Positions 19,545 to 28,033 of a stretch of DNA of 64,000 nt are shown here, in pieces. This DNA comes from an uncultured Collinsella sp. (GTDB taxonomy: Bacteria; Actinomycetota; Coriobacteriia; Coriobacteriales; Coriobacteriaceae). The translations under genes and the position numbers were made by a program. Every line of letters starts with the position of its first letter. Positions within the stretch are counted from its first letter, which is position 1. The stretch lies in NCBI GenBank assembly GCA_937989875.1, contig CALKBO010000030.1, forward strand, positions 1-64,000, given 5' to 3'. The notes beneath the pieces were generated by a model that was given only the letters and a program-made list of their open reading frames with translations, was not told the DNA's origin and searched no databases.

Positions 19545-21089
19545 ATGAGGGGCATGGGAGACACAACCGCATATTTGCGTCGGGGCATTCGGGAGATTAT
19601 ATGCCTGGCGCTGTTCTTCTTCACGTTTTTGGCGTGCGAGTATCTTTTTGATGTGCGCATGGCCGAGTTCGTGTCTCCGAACGAGGTCGTTATTTATGAG
19701 AGCCTTGTCATCGGCGCGAGCGTGATTGGCTTTTTTGTGCGTCCCATTCTGTACTATCGCCGTCCCCATGCTATCGACGCAACGAGTGACGTCACGGGCG
19801 TTTTGCTGGTGGCGGCATTGCTGCTGTTGATTATGGCGGTTCAGGTTGAGGTGGTAATTGCCGGCGGTTTGGTGGCGTGCTGCGCGCTGGGCTACTGAGG
19901 ATCGACTGCTCATGCAAATTTTGCGAGGCGCTTTGCGCGAACGCCCTGCTTGGCGCGCGCCGCCGCACTTTCTTACGCCATGGGCGTTCTGGTGCAGGTT
20001 CTCAACCACATGGTGATGCCTGCCGGCATTCCTCAGCAGGCTGTTCTGGTTGTCTGTGCGATCGCGCAGGTGGCGTTGCTCCACGGTGCCCGACGCGCCA
20101 AGCTGCGCGACGAGTCCGATCCCAGCTTTGAACCCAGTGTTGCCGGGCTTTCGGTAGATGCTTTGGAATATGGCGCCAAGTGGCAAGACGATCCCAAGGC
20201 AAAGGCGGCATTCCGCCGCGCCGTGGTCCGCCTGACCGTGGCGACGGCGTATCTTTCCGGCGTATTCGCCGCTCTCAACGCGGGTCTCACAACCTTGCAT
20301 GCTACCGGAGCCGTTGATTTGGGTGACTGGCCGCGCCTGCTGCTTGTCGTGAGCTCGTTGGCTGCCGGCGTCCTATTTGACCTGCACGGCCGCTCGTATA
20401 TGAATATCGGCATGACATGTGCCGCCATACTGTCCACGCTTTCGTTCTTTGTGCTCATCGTCGATGGCAATGGCGGCAACGAGCTTGCTGCCACGATCAT
20501 CTTTTATCTGGGCTCGGGCTTCTTTGTGGTGTTCTTTACCACAAAATATGCCGCCGTCTCGCTCTATGCGCGCTGGTCATATTTTTGGCCGTGCATGGGT
20601 CGCGTCGTCAACAACGTGTGCTCGATGTTCGTGACGGCGCCGGCAGTGGCGATTATCTCGAGTCAAAATGTGCTGGCTGCGGTCGGTGCGGCGCTCGTGA
20701 TGTTTGTGGGCATTGCGATTACGCTGCTGGGGCAGTTGGGGCAACGAGCCGATGATGCCGCGATGCGGGACGGACTGCCGCTTGCCACCGACGATCTTGG
20801 TGGGGATCTTGCGCCCACATGCTCCGACCCCGAGCCCGTGGAGGCAGCGGAGCTCACGTCCGATGAACGCCTCGATGCTTTCGTCGCCACCTTTGGGCTT
20901 ACAGAGCGCGAGCGCGATATTCTTGAGGTCTTGGTCGTTTCGGACCAGAGCGTTCAGGACATCGCCACAACGCTCTTTCTTTCGCGCTCCACGCTCTACC
21001 GCCACATTTCCTCGATCAACAAAAAGGCCGGTACCGCCTCGCGTGTAGCCCTTATCAACTTCTTCTGGTCCTGGACGCCCAAGGACTAG
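19545..21089 (+). pseudogene. Polytopic membrane LuxR-family regulator interrupted by an in-frame TGA
   Basis: The start at 19545 has a GGGGG ribosome site. The first 117 codons give about four hydrophobic helices and end at TGA 19896-19898. The same frame then stays open without a gap to 21089, with six to eight more helices and a C-terminal LuxR helix-turn-helix (LTERERDILEVLVVSDQSVQDIATTLFLSRSTLYRHISSI, residues about 445-500 of the joined frame). Membrane-bound LuxR proteins of this 12-helix design are abundant in Coriobacteriia, so a one-base change (for example TGG to TGA) is the simple explanation. The 3' part could still be translated from an ATG at 19950. Either a decayed gene, a sequence error, or readthrough. 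Confidence 0.75.
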
Positions 21090-21103
21090 CTAATCCTCCA
21101 ATA

Positions 21104-21170
21104 AGTTGCGGTGGAATAGTCCCTAAATTAAAGTCACGGGGCTTTAAACAGGAACTATTCCACCGCAACT
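21104..21170. repeat. 17-bp inverted repeat, GTTGCGGTGGAATAGT family, copy 1
   Basis: AGTTGCGGTGGAATAGT (21104-21120) is perfectly inverted at 21154-21170. Copy 2 is at 43169-43236. It lies between the convergent LuxR-type gene and mgtA and may end both transcripts. Confidence 0.85.
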
Positions 21171-21270
21171 GCTGGGGGGATAGACTGCGGCGGCGGCAGA
21201 GGCAACGGCAGCGGCGTTGGCAGCTGTGGTAGTGGCAACGGCAGCTGGCAGGGTGTTTTCCGTCTACTTG

Positions 21271-24039
21271 CTACAGCAGCTCGCCGTGGCGGGCAATGTA
21301 GCGGCGCTTTGCCAGCTGGGTGAGCGCGATATAGGCGGTAACGATGCCAATGAGCAGCCCAAAAAAGCTCGTGGGCAGCGGCATGAGGCCGAGCGCATCG
21401 GCGATGGGGCTTGCCGGCAGCCAGGTGACGAGCGCCAGGCCCAGCACGGTAAGAACGCACAATGCGGGCGCGGCGTGGTCGCGCGGGCTCGGCAGATGCG
21501 GGGAGCGCAACATGTGGACCACGAGTGTCTGCGACCACATGGACTCGACAAACCAGCCGCTCTGGAAGAGCGCAGCAAAGGTCGCCATACCCGTGACGTC
21601 GCCCGCAGCGGCAAGCTCGGACCAGCTTGCGTCCACGGCGGCGGGGCACACGACAAAGAAGAGCGCGGCGAAGGTCACGATGTCAAACAGCGAGCTCACG
21701 GGGCCCAGCTCGAGCATAAAGCCCTTGATGGACGCGGCGTCCCAGGCACGCGGGCGGGCAGTCCAGGCGTCATCGACGGTGTCCCACGGCAGTGCGATGC
21801 ACACGATCTCGTAGACCAGCGACAGCAGTACCAGCTGCAGGGCGCTCATGGGCAAAAACGGCAAGAACAGGCTCGCGACGGTCACGGACAGCACATTGCC
21901 AAAGTTGGAGCTCACCGTGGTCTTGAGGTACTTGAGCAGGTTGCCGTAAGTGCGGCGGCCTTCGATGATGCCGCGCTCGAGCACGCCCAGGTCCTTCTGA
22001 AGCAAGATGATATCGGCGGATTCCTTGGCAATATCGACGGCCGAATCGACCGAGATGCCGCAATCGCTCGCACGCATGGCGGCGGCGTCGTTGATGCCGT
22101 CGCCCATAAAGCCCACGGTGTGGCCGAGCATCTCGCGCATGACACGTACCAGGCGCGCCTTCTGCAGCGGCGAGAGCTTGGCGAAGAGGTTGGTTTTCTC
22201 GGCGCGCTCGGCAAGTTCGGCGTCATCGAGCGCATCGATCTCGGAGCCGAGCAAGACGTTGCTCGCATCGATACCAATCTGCTCGCAGACGGTGGCGGCG
22301 ACGCGGTCGTTGTCGCCGGTTAGGATCTTGACCGCCACGCCCTTGGCCCCGAGGGTGGCGACGGCGCCCGCGGCACTTGCTTTGGGCGGATCGAGGAAGG
22401 CCAAAAAGCCCATCAGCACCATGTCGCACTCGTCGGCGATGCCAAACTCGCCCACGCAGCGCGGATTGGTCTTCTGCGCCACGGCAATTACGCGTAGGCC
22501 CTCGGCGTTAAGTCCGGCGATCTGCTTGCGAATCTGGGCGAGCTTCTCGTCGGTGAGCGGCTGAGCGATGCCATCGATCTCGACAAAGGAGCAGATCTCG
22601 AGCATTTCCTCGGCAGCGCCCTTGGTAACCATCTGGGTTTTGCCTTGGGCGTCGGCGACAACTACGCTCAGGCGACGGCGCGAGAAATCGAAGGGAACCT
22701 CGTCGACCTTGGTGTAGCGGTCGCGCAGGCTCTGGCCCAGCATGGAATCGGGTGCGACGGTCGAGGGCGTCACATCGGCACGGTCGATTACGGCCAGGTC
22801 GATAAGATTTTTGAGGCCGGTCTGGAAGAAGCTGTTCAAAAACGCATGGCGCAGCACGCGCGCGTCCTCGTTGCCATCGGTGTTGAGGTAGCGCTCGAGC
22901 ACGATGCGGTCTTCGGTGAGGGTGCCGGTCTTGTCGCAGCACAGGACGTCCATCGCTCCGAGGTTTTGAATCGCCGGCAGCTCCTTGACGATAACCTGGC
23001 GACGGGCGAGGTCCTTGGCGCCCTGCGACAGGCTCGTGGTCACGATGACGGGAAGCATCTGCGGCGTGATGCCCACGGCCACGCTCGTGGCGAACAGCAG
23101 CGCGTCGATGACGTTGCCCTTGGTGGCGGCGTTGATGGCAAAGACGGCCGGCGCCATAACGAGCATCAGGCGCACCAGCAGCATGGAGACGCTCGAGACG
23201 CCGCGGTCAAACGCGCTCTTTTCGCCGCGCCCGTTGAGCATCTTGGCGATGCCGCCCAGGTAGGTGTCCGAGCCGGCGGCAACGACAAGCGCCATGGCGG
23301 CGCCGTTTTGCACGGAGGTGCCGGTAAAGACGATGTTCTTGCAGGCAGAGAGTGGCAGTGCGGAGCCGTCGGCACCCTCGACGACGGTGACGGCGGTGGT
23401 CTTCTCGACGGCCTCGCTCTCGCCGGTGAGTGCGGACTCGATCACAAACAGGTCGCGCGCGGTGATGATGCGGGCATCTGCCGGCACCATATCGCCGGCA
23501 GAGAGACGGATTACATCGCCGGGGACGAGCTCGTCGAAGGGGATCTCGATGCGCTCGCCGTCGCGCAGGGCGGTGCAAGTGTTGGAGACCAGGTCCTTGA
23601 GGGCCTCGGCCGCATTGCCGCTGCGGGCTTCCTGGATAAACTTCATGCCGCCCGATACCAGCAGCATGGTGCCGATGACGATGACCGTGGAGGGGTCGCG
23701 CTGCGGTTCGGGCACGGCGAGCACGTCGATGTAGAGCGAGACCAGTGCGAGCGCGGCGAGGATGCCGGCGAAGGGATCGATGAACGCGTCGGCGATGCGG
23801 CGGGCGAGCGTTTTGGTCGTTGCCTCGATGGTGTTGGGGCCGACGGCGTTCAGGCGCTCAGTTGCCTGCTCGACGGTGAGGCCGTTTGCCGTGGCGTCAA
23901 GCAGTACGAGGGCGTCCTCGGCACTATGGGTGGCGGCGAATATGGTGTTCTTGGACAGGCCGGTATGAGCGGCAGGGCGCGCCGTGCGGCGGCGCTTGGA
24001 GATGGCTTCGAGTACCGTGACGGTTTTGAGCATCAGCAT
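21271..24039 (-). CDS. mgtA: Magnesium-importing P-type ATPase (MgtA/MgtB type)
   Basis: A 922-residue inner-membrane pump that imports Mg2+ driven by ATP. The N-terminal tail is basic (KRRRTARPA). Landmarks are the actuator loop (SALTGESEAVEK), the phosphorylated Asp369 in CCDKTGTLTEDRI, KGAAEEM in the nucleotide domain, LTGDNDRVAATVCEQIGI, and the hinge GFMGDGINDAAAMRASDCGISVD. About ten membrane helices frame these. Length fits the P3B group. ATG 24039 follows AGGAGG. It has a long leader that encodes a possible short peptide. Divergent from pyrE. Confidence 0.95.
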   Translation of the reverse strand: MLMLKTVTVLEAISKRRRTARPAAHTGLSKNTIFAATHSAEDALVLLDATANGLTVEQATERLNAVGPNTIEATTKTLARRIADAFIDPFAGILAALALVSLYIDVLAVPEPQRDPSTVIVIGTMLLVSGGMKFIQEARSGNAAEALKDLVSNTCTALRDGERIEIPFDELVPGDVIRLSAGDMVPADARIITARDLFVIESALTGESEAVEKTTAVTVVEGADGSALPLSACKNIVFTGTSVQNGAAMALVVAAGSDTYLGGIAKMLNGRGEKSAFDRGVSSVSMLLVRLMLVMAPAVFAINAATKGNVIDALLFATSVAVGITPQMLPVIVTTSLSQGAKDLARRQVIVKELPAIQNLGAMDVLCCDKTGTLTEDRIVLERYLNTDGNEDARVLRHAFLNSFFQTGLKNLIDLAVIDRADVTPSTVAPDSMLGQSLRDRYTKVDEVPFDFSRRRLSVVVADAQGKTQMVTKGAAEEMLEICSFVEIDGIAQPLTDEKLAQIRKQIAGLNAEGLRVIAVAQKTNPRCVGEFGIADECDMVLMGFLAFLDPPKASAAGAVATLGAKGVAVKILTGDNDRVAATVCEQIGIDASNVLLGSEIDALDDAELAERAEKTNLFAKLSPLQKARLVRVMREMLGHTVGFMGDGINDAAAMRASDCGISVDSAVDIAKESADIILLQKDLGVLERGIIEGRRTYGNLLKYLKTTVSSNFGNVLSVTVASLFLPFLPMSALQLVLLSLVYEIVCIALPWDTVDDAWTARPRAWDAASIKGFMLELGPVSSLFDIVTFAALFFVVCPAAVDASWSELAAAGDVTGMATFAALFQSGWFVESMWSQTLVVHMLRSPHLPSPRDHAAPALCVLTVLGLALVTWLPASPIADALGLMPLPTSFFGLLIGIVTAYIALTQLAKRRYIARHGELL

Positions 24040-24120
24040 AGGGTCCTCCTTGTTGAGGGGAGTTAGCGTACGTGTCGTATTTGCTTCAAAAAACCTAGAT
24101 GTCGCTCACGTCAAGCTCTT

Positions 24121-24158
24121 GAGCCCACAAAGGGTGCAGCGCGCCTTTGCGGTGGTTT
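24121..24158. repeat. Diverged ACCACCACAAAGG-type hairpin in the mgtA leader
   Basis: CCCACAAAGGGTGC followed by CCTTTGCGGTGG resembles the repeat at 10535-10585. It lies in the 5' leader of mgtA, where it could fold in the RNA. Confidence 0.45.
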
Positions 24159-24178
24159 TGGCGATCTGCCGGTGGCGT

Positions 24179-24250
24179 TTATGCGTGTGCGGAGTCCTCG
24201 CGGCGTGCCGAGGGCGACATGCAGGTTTTTCGACTAGGACTGCCTTCCAT
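24179..24250 (-). CDS. Candidate 23-residue leader peptide of mgtA
   Basis: A short frame encodes MEGSPSRKTCMSPSARREDS plus three residues. It begins 6 nt after a very strong ribosome site (TAGGAGGTG) and ends 140 nt before the mgtA start codon. In enterobacteria, mgtA leaders encode short peptides (MgtL) whose translation senses magnesium or proline. This peptide is Ser/Pro/Arg-rich and starts with Met-Glu, but it is not a sequence match. No canonical M-box riboswitch was recognised in the same leader. Confidence 0.5.
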   Translation of the reverse strand: MEGSPSRKTCMSPSARREDSAHA

Positions 24251-24330
24251 GGCACACCTCCTAAAGGCTGAGCGCAGCGCGCTTTGGGTATCTCGTACCC
24301 CTTTTTAATCCGCCCGTATTCTTGATGAGG

Positions 24331-24350
24331 GGGTTTGACATGTCAACCCC
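24331..24350. promoter_or_regulatory. Palindrome TTGACATGTCAA between mgtA and pyrE
   Basis: A perfect 12-bp dyad (24335-24346), nearly 20 bp with its G/C flanks. On the minus strand it supplies a TTGACA -35 box for mgtA; a -10 candidate AAGAAT lies 17 nt further. It could be a repressor site in the divergent promoter region. Confidence 0.45.
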
Positions 24351-24476
24351 ATTGTTCGGAAAACCATTCCCCCTGACAAAGCCTTTACAGAATGCCGTGG
24401 CCCCAAAGCGCGCCCGCATCGACGCTTCGCCTGCGCTAAACTGGAAGGCACGTACGCGATTACGAGAGGAGCCCGC

Positions 24477-25157
24477 ATGGAGGCTTACAAGCAAGAGTTC
24501 ATCAAGTTTATGGTCGAGTCCGACGTCCTTAAGTTCGGCAGCTTTACGCTCAAGAGCGGCCGTCAGTCCCCGTTCTTTATGAACGCCGGCGCTTACGTGA
24601 CGGGCTATCAGCTCAAGAAGCTGGGCGAGTATTACGCCCAGGCCATCCACGATAACTTTGGCGACGACTTTGATGTGCTGTTTGGACCGGCCTACAAGGG
24701 TATTCCGCTGGCCGTCGTGACCGCAATTGCCTACCACGAGCTGTACGGCAAGGAGGTCAAGTACTGCTGCGACCGCAAGGAGGCCAAGGACCACGGTGCC
24801 GATAAGGGCAACCTGCTGGGTTATGAGCCCAAGGACGGCGACCGTGTGGTCATGGTCGAGGACGTTACCACCAGCGGCAAGTCCATCGACGAGACCTATC
24901 CCAAGGTCAAGGCTGCTGCCGATGTCGAGATCAAGGGCCTGATCGTGTCCCTCAACCGCATGGAGGTCGGCAAGGGCGGTGTGACCACCGCGCAGAAGGA
25001 GATCGAGGCCAAGTACGGTTTCCCCGTCGCGAGCATCGTCTCCATGGCTGAGGTCGTCGAGACCCTCTACAACCACGAGATCGACGGCAAGGTTGTCATC
25101 GACGACGAGCTCAAGACCGCCATCGACGCCTACTACGAGCAGTACGGAGCACGTTAG
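24477..25157 (+). CDS. pyrE: Orotate phosphoribosyltransferase
   Basis: A 226-residue enzyme of pyrimidine synthesis that joins orotate and PRPP into OMP. The PRPP-binding motif is VVMVEDVTTSGKS (residues about 122-134). Substrate-binding residues lie in KFGSFTLKSGRQSPFF near the N-terminus and in the CDRKEAKDHG loop. Length and order fit the type I enzyme. The start at 24477 has AGAGGAG upstream. It stands alone; other pyr genes are not in the window. A structured element with a terminator follows directly after its stop codon. Confidence 0.95.
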   Translation: MEAYKQEFIKFMVESDVLKFGSFTLKSGRQSPFFMNAGAYVTGYQLKKLGEYYAQAIHDNFGDDFDVLFGPAYKGIPLAVVTAIAYHELYGKEVKYCCDRKEAKDHGADKGNLLGYEPKDGDRVVMVEDVTTSGKSIDETYPKVKAAADVEIKGLIVSLNRMEVGKGGVTTAQKEIEAKYGFPVASIVSMAEVVETLYNHEIDGKVVIDDELKTAIDAYYEQYGAR

Positions 25158-25324
25158 TTACGGCGTTTTACCAAACGCCGTAACTGCTCGACGCTGCGCG
25201 GGCCGCATTTGGACAATCTGACGTTCAACTTCAAGGGCGCGACCAGAAGGTCAGCGCCCTTTCGTTTCACGTCACCTTGTCTCAAATGCGACCCGCTCGC
25301 TGTCCGTTCTCTACCTGCGGCGTC
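25157..25324 (+). terminator. Structured 3' element A after pyrE (hairpin plus terminator in an outer stem)
   Basis: Hairpin 1 is a perfect 12-bp stem (25157-25168 with 25173-25184) with loop TACC. Hairpin 2 is AAGGGCGC (25233-25240) with GCGCCCTT (25254-25261), apex GACCAGAAGGTC, then a T-containing tail. An outer stem (25204-25216 with 25277-25290, one bulged T) encloses hairpin 2. A conserved tail GCTCGCTGTCCGT...CTACCTGCGGCGT ends near 25324. The same design follows the lipoprotein at 28591. Confidence 0.8.
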
Positions 25325-25382
25325 GTCTTGCTCCGAATGCGGCTCGCTCGCTGTCGTTGCCGAAACATCGGCGTTGCCGGAC

Positions 25383-25411
25383 TAGTCATTGGGGACGTTC
25401 ATAAATGACTA
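25383..25411. repeat. CATTGGGGACGT-type palindrome, copy 2
   Basis: TAGTCATT (25383-25390) and AATGACTA (25404-25411) enclose GGGGACGTTCATA. Confidence 0.75.
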
Positions 25412-25420
25412 CTCAGGAAT

Positions 25421-25483
25421 GAGCGTGGATAATCTCCCGTTTTTGGCCTGTGTGCAGGCTCAAAGTGGGAGATTATCCACGCT
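25421..25483. repeat. GAGCGTGGATAATCTCCC hairpin, copy 1 (3' side of fic)
   Basis: A perfect 18-bp inverted repeat (25421-25438 with 25466-25483). A second copy with the same loop start (GTTTTTGGC) and the same AAAGT before the right arm lies at 26858-26921, on the other side of the Fic gene. Confidence 0.9.
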
Positions 25484-25510
25484 CGCTTTAATTTGCCTGG
25501 GTTGCGATGC

Positions 25511-26683
25511 CTATCTAATCGGCTCGGCGTCTTCCCTGAGAATCGAAAGATACTCTTCATACCCGTACTGCCGGTATCTCTGTCTTGACTCGTCGAGCGG
25601 ACGGAGGATACCCAATTCTTCAAATGATTTGACGAGCGAGCTCGCGGTACTCCTGCCGATATCGAGTTGGGCAGCGATGAATGCGGTGTCGACGATGGGG
25701 TGCTCTTCAAGAATGCCCAACAGCCTTTGCCCGTTTGCAGCAGTCCTTCCGAGATTTTCGGTAATGGTTGCTGTGGAACGGTTATGGAGGTCAACAAGGT
25801 TTTTTAAAGACCCTACCGAGTCCTTCGCACTTTCGAGAAGACTGTTGCAGAAAAACTCTATCCATTCCTCGTAAGTGCCTCTCTCCCTTACGGATGTGAG
25901 TTGCCGGTAGTACTCGCTTCGATTTTTCTTGAACTGGAACGATGGATAGAACAAGCAAGAATGAAGAACGCCATCATTGATGAGCATAAGTGTAATGAGA
26001 AGCCTGCCCAGGCGACCGTTTCCGTCTAGGAATGGATGGGCAGTTTCAAATTGGTAATGGACGAGCGCCGCCCGCACAATCGGATCCATTTCGACTTGAG
26101 GCTCATTGATAAAGCGTTCGAGGTCCTGGAGCGTGTTACTCAAATCTTCAATGTTTGGAGGGACAAACGATGCGGTTGCAATGGTGCAGCCTGAGGGGCC
26201 AATCCAGTTTTGTGAGGAGCGCAGCTCGCCTGGATTCTTCTCCGTTCCGCGCACTCCGTCCAGCAGGACCGCATGAACTTGCCTAAGAAGTCTCGTGCAC
26301 AAGGGCATCTTTTTGAGCAGTTCTACGCCGCGGTCGACAGCACGGACGTAATTCACGACGTCTGCGACATCTTTATGATGGAGTTGTGTTTGCGATGGAC
26401 TAAGTAGGTCGTCAAACGTGCACTGGGTTCCCTCAATTTGCGAAGAAAGGAGTGCTTCTTTGCGCACGTACATTGTCAGATACATATCGGCGTTGGGAAC
26501 AAAGTAGAGCATGCCTTCAAGCTCTCCAAGCTTTCGTGAGCATGCGGAAAGCGTGCGATAGGTTTCCTCGGTGAGGTTTAGCTGCCTCAATGATTGCAAG
26601 GGCGTTGGAAAAAACGAATAGTAAGCCAATTTCCCCGATAGATTATTGCGGAGCGTTCCCTGGCCGTTCTCCTCGATTTGCAT
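25511..26683 (-). CDS. Fic-domain AMPylase with winged-helix C-terminus
   Basis: A 390-residue protein. The N-terminal helical part holds the autoinhibitory motif SSQIEGT. The Fic core has the complete catalytic motif HPFLDGNGRLGR (His216), which transfers AMP or another nucleotide part onto target hydroxyls. The last 70 residues form a winged helix (VDTAFIAAQLDIGRSTASSLVKSFEELGIL) that could bind DNA. This layout is the large class of chromosomal Fic proteins. ATG 26683 has GGAGG four nt upstream; an ATG at 26695 has none. The promoter is AT-rich with an exact 15-bp dyad, suggesting self-regulation. No antitoxin gene is adjacent, consistent with the internal inhibitory helix. Confidence 0.93.
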   Translation of the reverse strand: MQIEENGQGTLRNNLSGKLAYYSFFPTPLQSLRQLNLTEETYRTLSACSRKLGELEGMLYFVPNADMYLTMYVRKEALLSSQIEGTQCTFDDLLSPSQTQLHHKDVADVVNYVRAVDRGVELLKKMPLCTRLLRQVHAVLLDGVRGTEKNPGELRSSQNWIGPSGCTIATASFVPPNIEDLSNTLQDLERFINEPQVEMDPIVRAALVHYQFETAHPFLDGNGRLGRLLITLMLINDGVLHSCLFYPSFQFKKNRSEYYRQLTSVRERGTYEEWIEFFCNSLLESAKDSVGSLKNLVDLHNRSTATITENLGRTAANGQRLLGILEEHPIVDTAFIAAQLDIGRSTASSLVKSFEELGILRPLDESRQRYRQYGYEEYLSILREDAEPIR

Positions 26684-26712
26684 CGCGCCCTCCATATCTT
26701 TAGTGCCGGAAA

Positions 26713-26813
26713 CTCGTTATTAGGCCAATCATATCAATTCTAATAACGAGTTTAAGGATTAAATAGTTATTAGAATTGATGTAAACAATCTAATGATGAG
26801 AAGTCGTTATTAC
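26713..26813. promoter_or_regulatory. AT-rich operator array upstream of fic
   Basis: A perfect 15-bp inverted repeat (ATCAATTCTAATAAC 26733-26747 with 26766-26780) is surrounded by further CGTTATTA half-sites at about 26714 and 26804. Base composition is far from the GC-rich neighbourhood. It probably binds the Fic protein's winged helix or a related regulator. Confidence 0.65.
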
Positions 26814-26857
26814 TTGATCATGGAGCTCGGCTTGGTACAAGGGGGGTTATCCAAAAT

Positions 26858-26921
26858 GAGAGCGGATAATCTCCCGTTTTTGGCTCGGTGACGGCCTCAA
26901 AGTGGGAGATTATCCACGCTC
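26858..26921. repeat. GAGCGTGGATAATCTCCC hairpin, copy 2 (5' side of fic)
   Basis: The left arm at 26858-26875 has two changes from the right arm (26904-26921). Together with copy 1 it brackets the Fic gene and its promoter. Confidence 0.9.
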
Positions 26922-27182
26922 GTTAGTTAAGCGTCCGAAAATCCACACTCGCCAAACCTACCAAAAAGGGACAGGTTTATTTTGGCACGTTTCGGTCGGT
27001 ATCAGGAAGTGTCAGGGACGGGGCGGCGGCAGGACTCGAGAGCGAAAAGAAGTATCGGGTTTGGCGTGCCCGCTTCTGCCCGTCCCGCGCGTGGGCGATA
27101 CTCGGCTTATCGAACCGCGATGCAAAGGAGATGCTCATCCCACGAGCACTACCGAGAAGGGCTTGCGATTCGAGTCCCCACC

Positions 27183-27211
27183 TTAGCATTTGAACCATTT
27201 GGCACTATAAT
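27183..27211 (+). promoter_or_regulatory. Promoter of the stand-alone EIIA gene
   Basis: TTAGCA (27183-27188), 17-nt spacer, perfect TATAAT (27206-27211). The preceding 26922-27182 holds a GGGACAGGTTTATTTTGGC-type repeat remnant and no credible gene. Confidence 0.7.
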
Positions 27212-27260
27212 TACCGTAGGCATGCGCACAACGTTGCGCTTAATCAAGAGGAGAAAACGT

Positions 27261-27797
27261 ATGGGTCTGTTTGATATGTTCAAGAAGAAGGCTGAGCCCG
27301 CGGCTGCCGCTGCTCCGGCCTCCATCTCTGCTTCTGCCGGCGCCGACGTGCTGTGCTCGCCCGTCAAGGGCAAGGTCATCAAGATGGCCGACGTGCCCGA
27401 TCCCGTCTTTGGTGGCGAGGTTCTGGGCAAGGGCTGTGCCGTGTGGCCCGAGGACGATCTGGTCTACGCTCCCTGCGACGGTAAGGTGACCGTCACCATG
27501 GGTCACGCCGTGGGTCTGCAGTCCGATAGCGGCATCGAGGTTCTGGTGCACGTTGGCGTCGATACCGTCAACATGAACGGCGATGGCTTCGAGGGCTTCG
27601 TCAAGGCCGACGACGTTGTGAAGGCCGGCCAGCCCATACTCAAGATCGACCGCGCCAAGATCGCCGCTGCCGGTTACAAGGACTGCGTCGTGGTGGCCGT
27701 GTCCAACACCGCCGAGTTTGCCGACGTCGAGCTCACCGTTGAGGCAGAGTCCGCCGTCGCCGCCGGTGACGCCATCGTTAAGGTCGTTCGCAAGTAA
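27261..27797 (+). CDS. Stand-alone PTS EIIA, glucose family (Crr-like)
   Basis: A 178-residue cytosolic phosphocarrier. After a short amphipathic start (MGLFDMFKKK) and an Ala-rich linker comes the EIIA-Glc domain (CSPVKGKVIKMADVPDPVFG). The phosphorylated histidine is His97 in VLVHVGVDTV, with its partner His82 in MGHAVG. It receives phosphate from HPr and passes it to EIIB domains. No permease gene is adjacent, so it is likely shared; the EIIBC at 4854-6302 lacks an EIIA domain and is a plausible client. The start at 27261 follows AAGAGGAGAA. Confidence 0.94.
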   Translation: MGLFDMFKKKAEPAAAAAPASISASAGADVLCSPVKGKVIKMADVPDPVFGGEVLGKGCAVWPEDDLVYAPCDGKVTVTMGHAVGLQSDSGIEVLVHVGVDTVNMNGDGFEGFVKADDVVKAGQPILKIDRAKIAAAGYKDCVVVAVSNTAEFADVELTVEAESAVAAGDAIVKVVRK

Positions 27798-27823
27798 ACT
27801 GCGGCGTTCAAAGGATGTGCAAG

Positions 27824-27852
27824 GGTGGTCGGGTTTTCCGGCCACCTTTTTT
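27824..27852 (+). terminator. Intrinsic terminator of the EIIA gene
   Basis: GGTGGTCGG (27824-27832) pairs with CCGGCCACC (27838-27846), loop GTTTT, followed by six T residues. Confidence 0.92.
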
Positions 27853-28033
27853 ATTGCACCGTGGGGAAGCGTTTTATTGCGCGTTGGGCGGGCTTGCAAA
27901 CCGTTCGGACGCTAAAACGAACCGACCGCGCCTTCGCGTTGCCGAGGGTGTTCATAAGTGGATAGTATGGGCTTACTTATTACAACGTGTGCCGCGTCCG
28001 GGAAGCGCGGTGCCGCTCATTGGGAGGAACAAC

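Noticed and set aside
19896..19898. TGA in the LuxR gene read as selenocysteine
   Set aside because: No clear SECIS-like hairpin follows at the right distance and membrane LuxR proteins have no known selenocysteine site.
24040..24300. M-box magnesium riboswitch before mgtA
   Set aside because: I could not align the conserved M-box helices or loops; a covariance search would be decisive.
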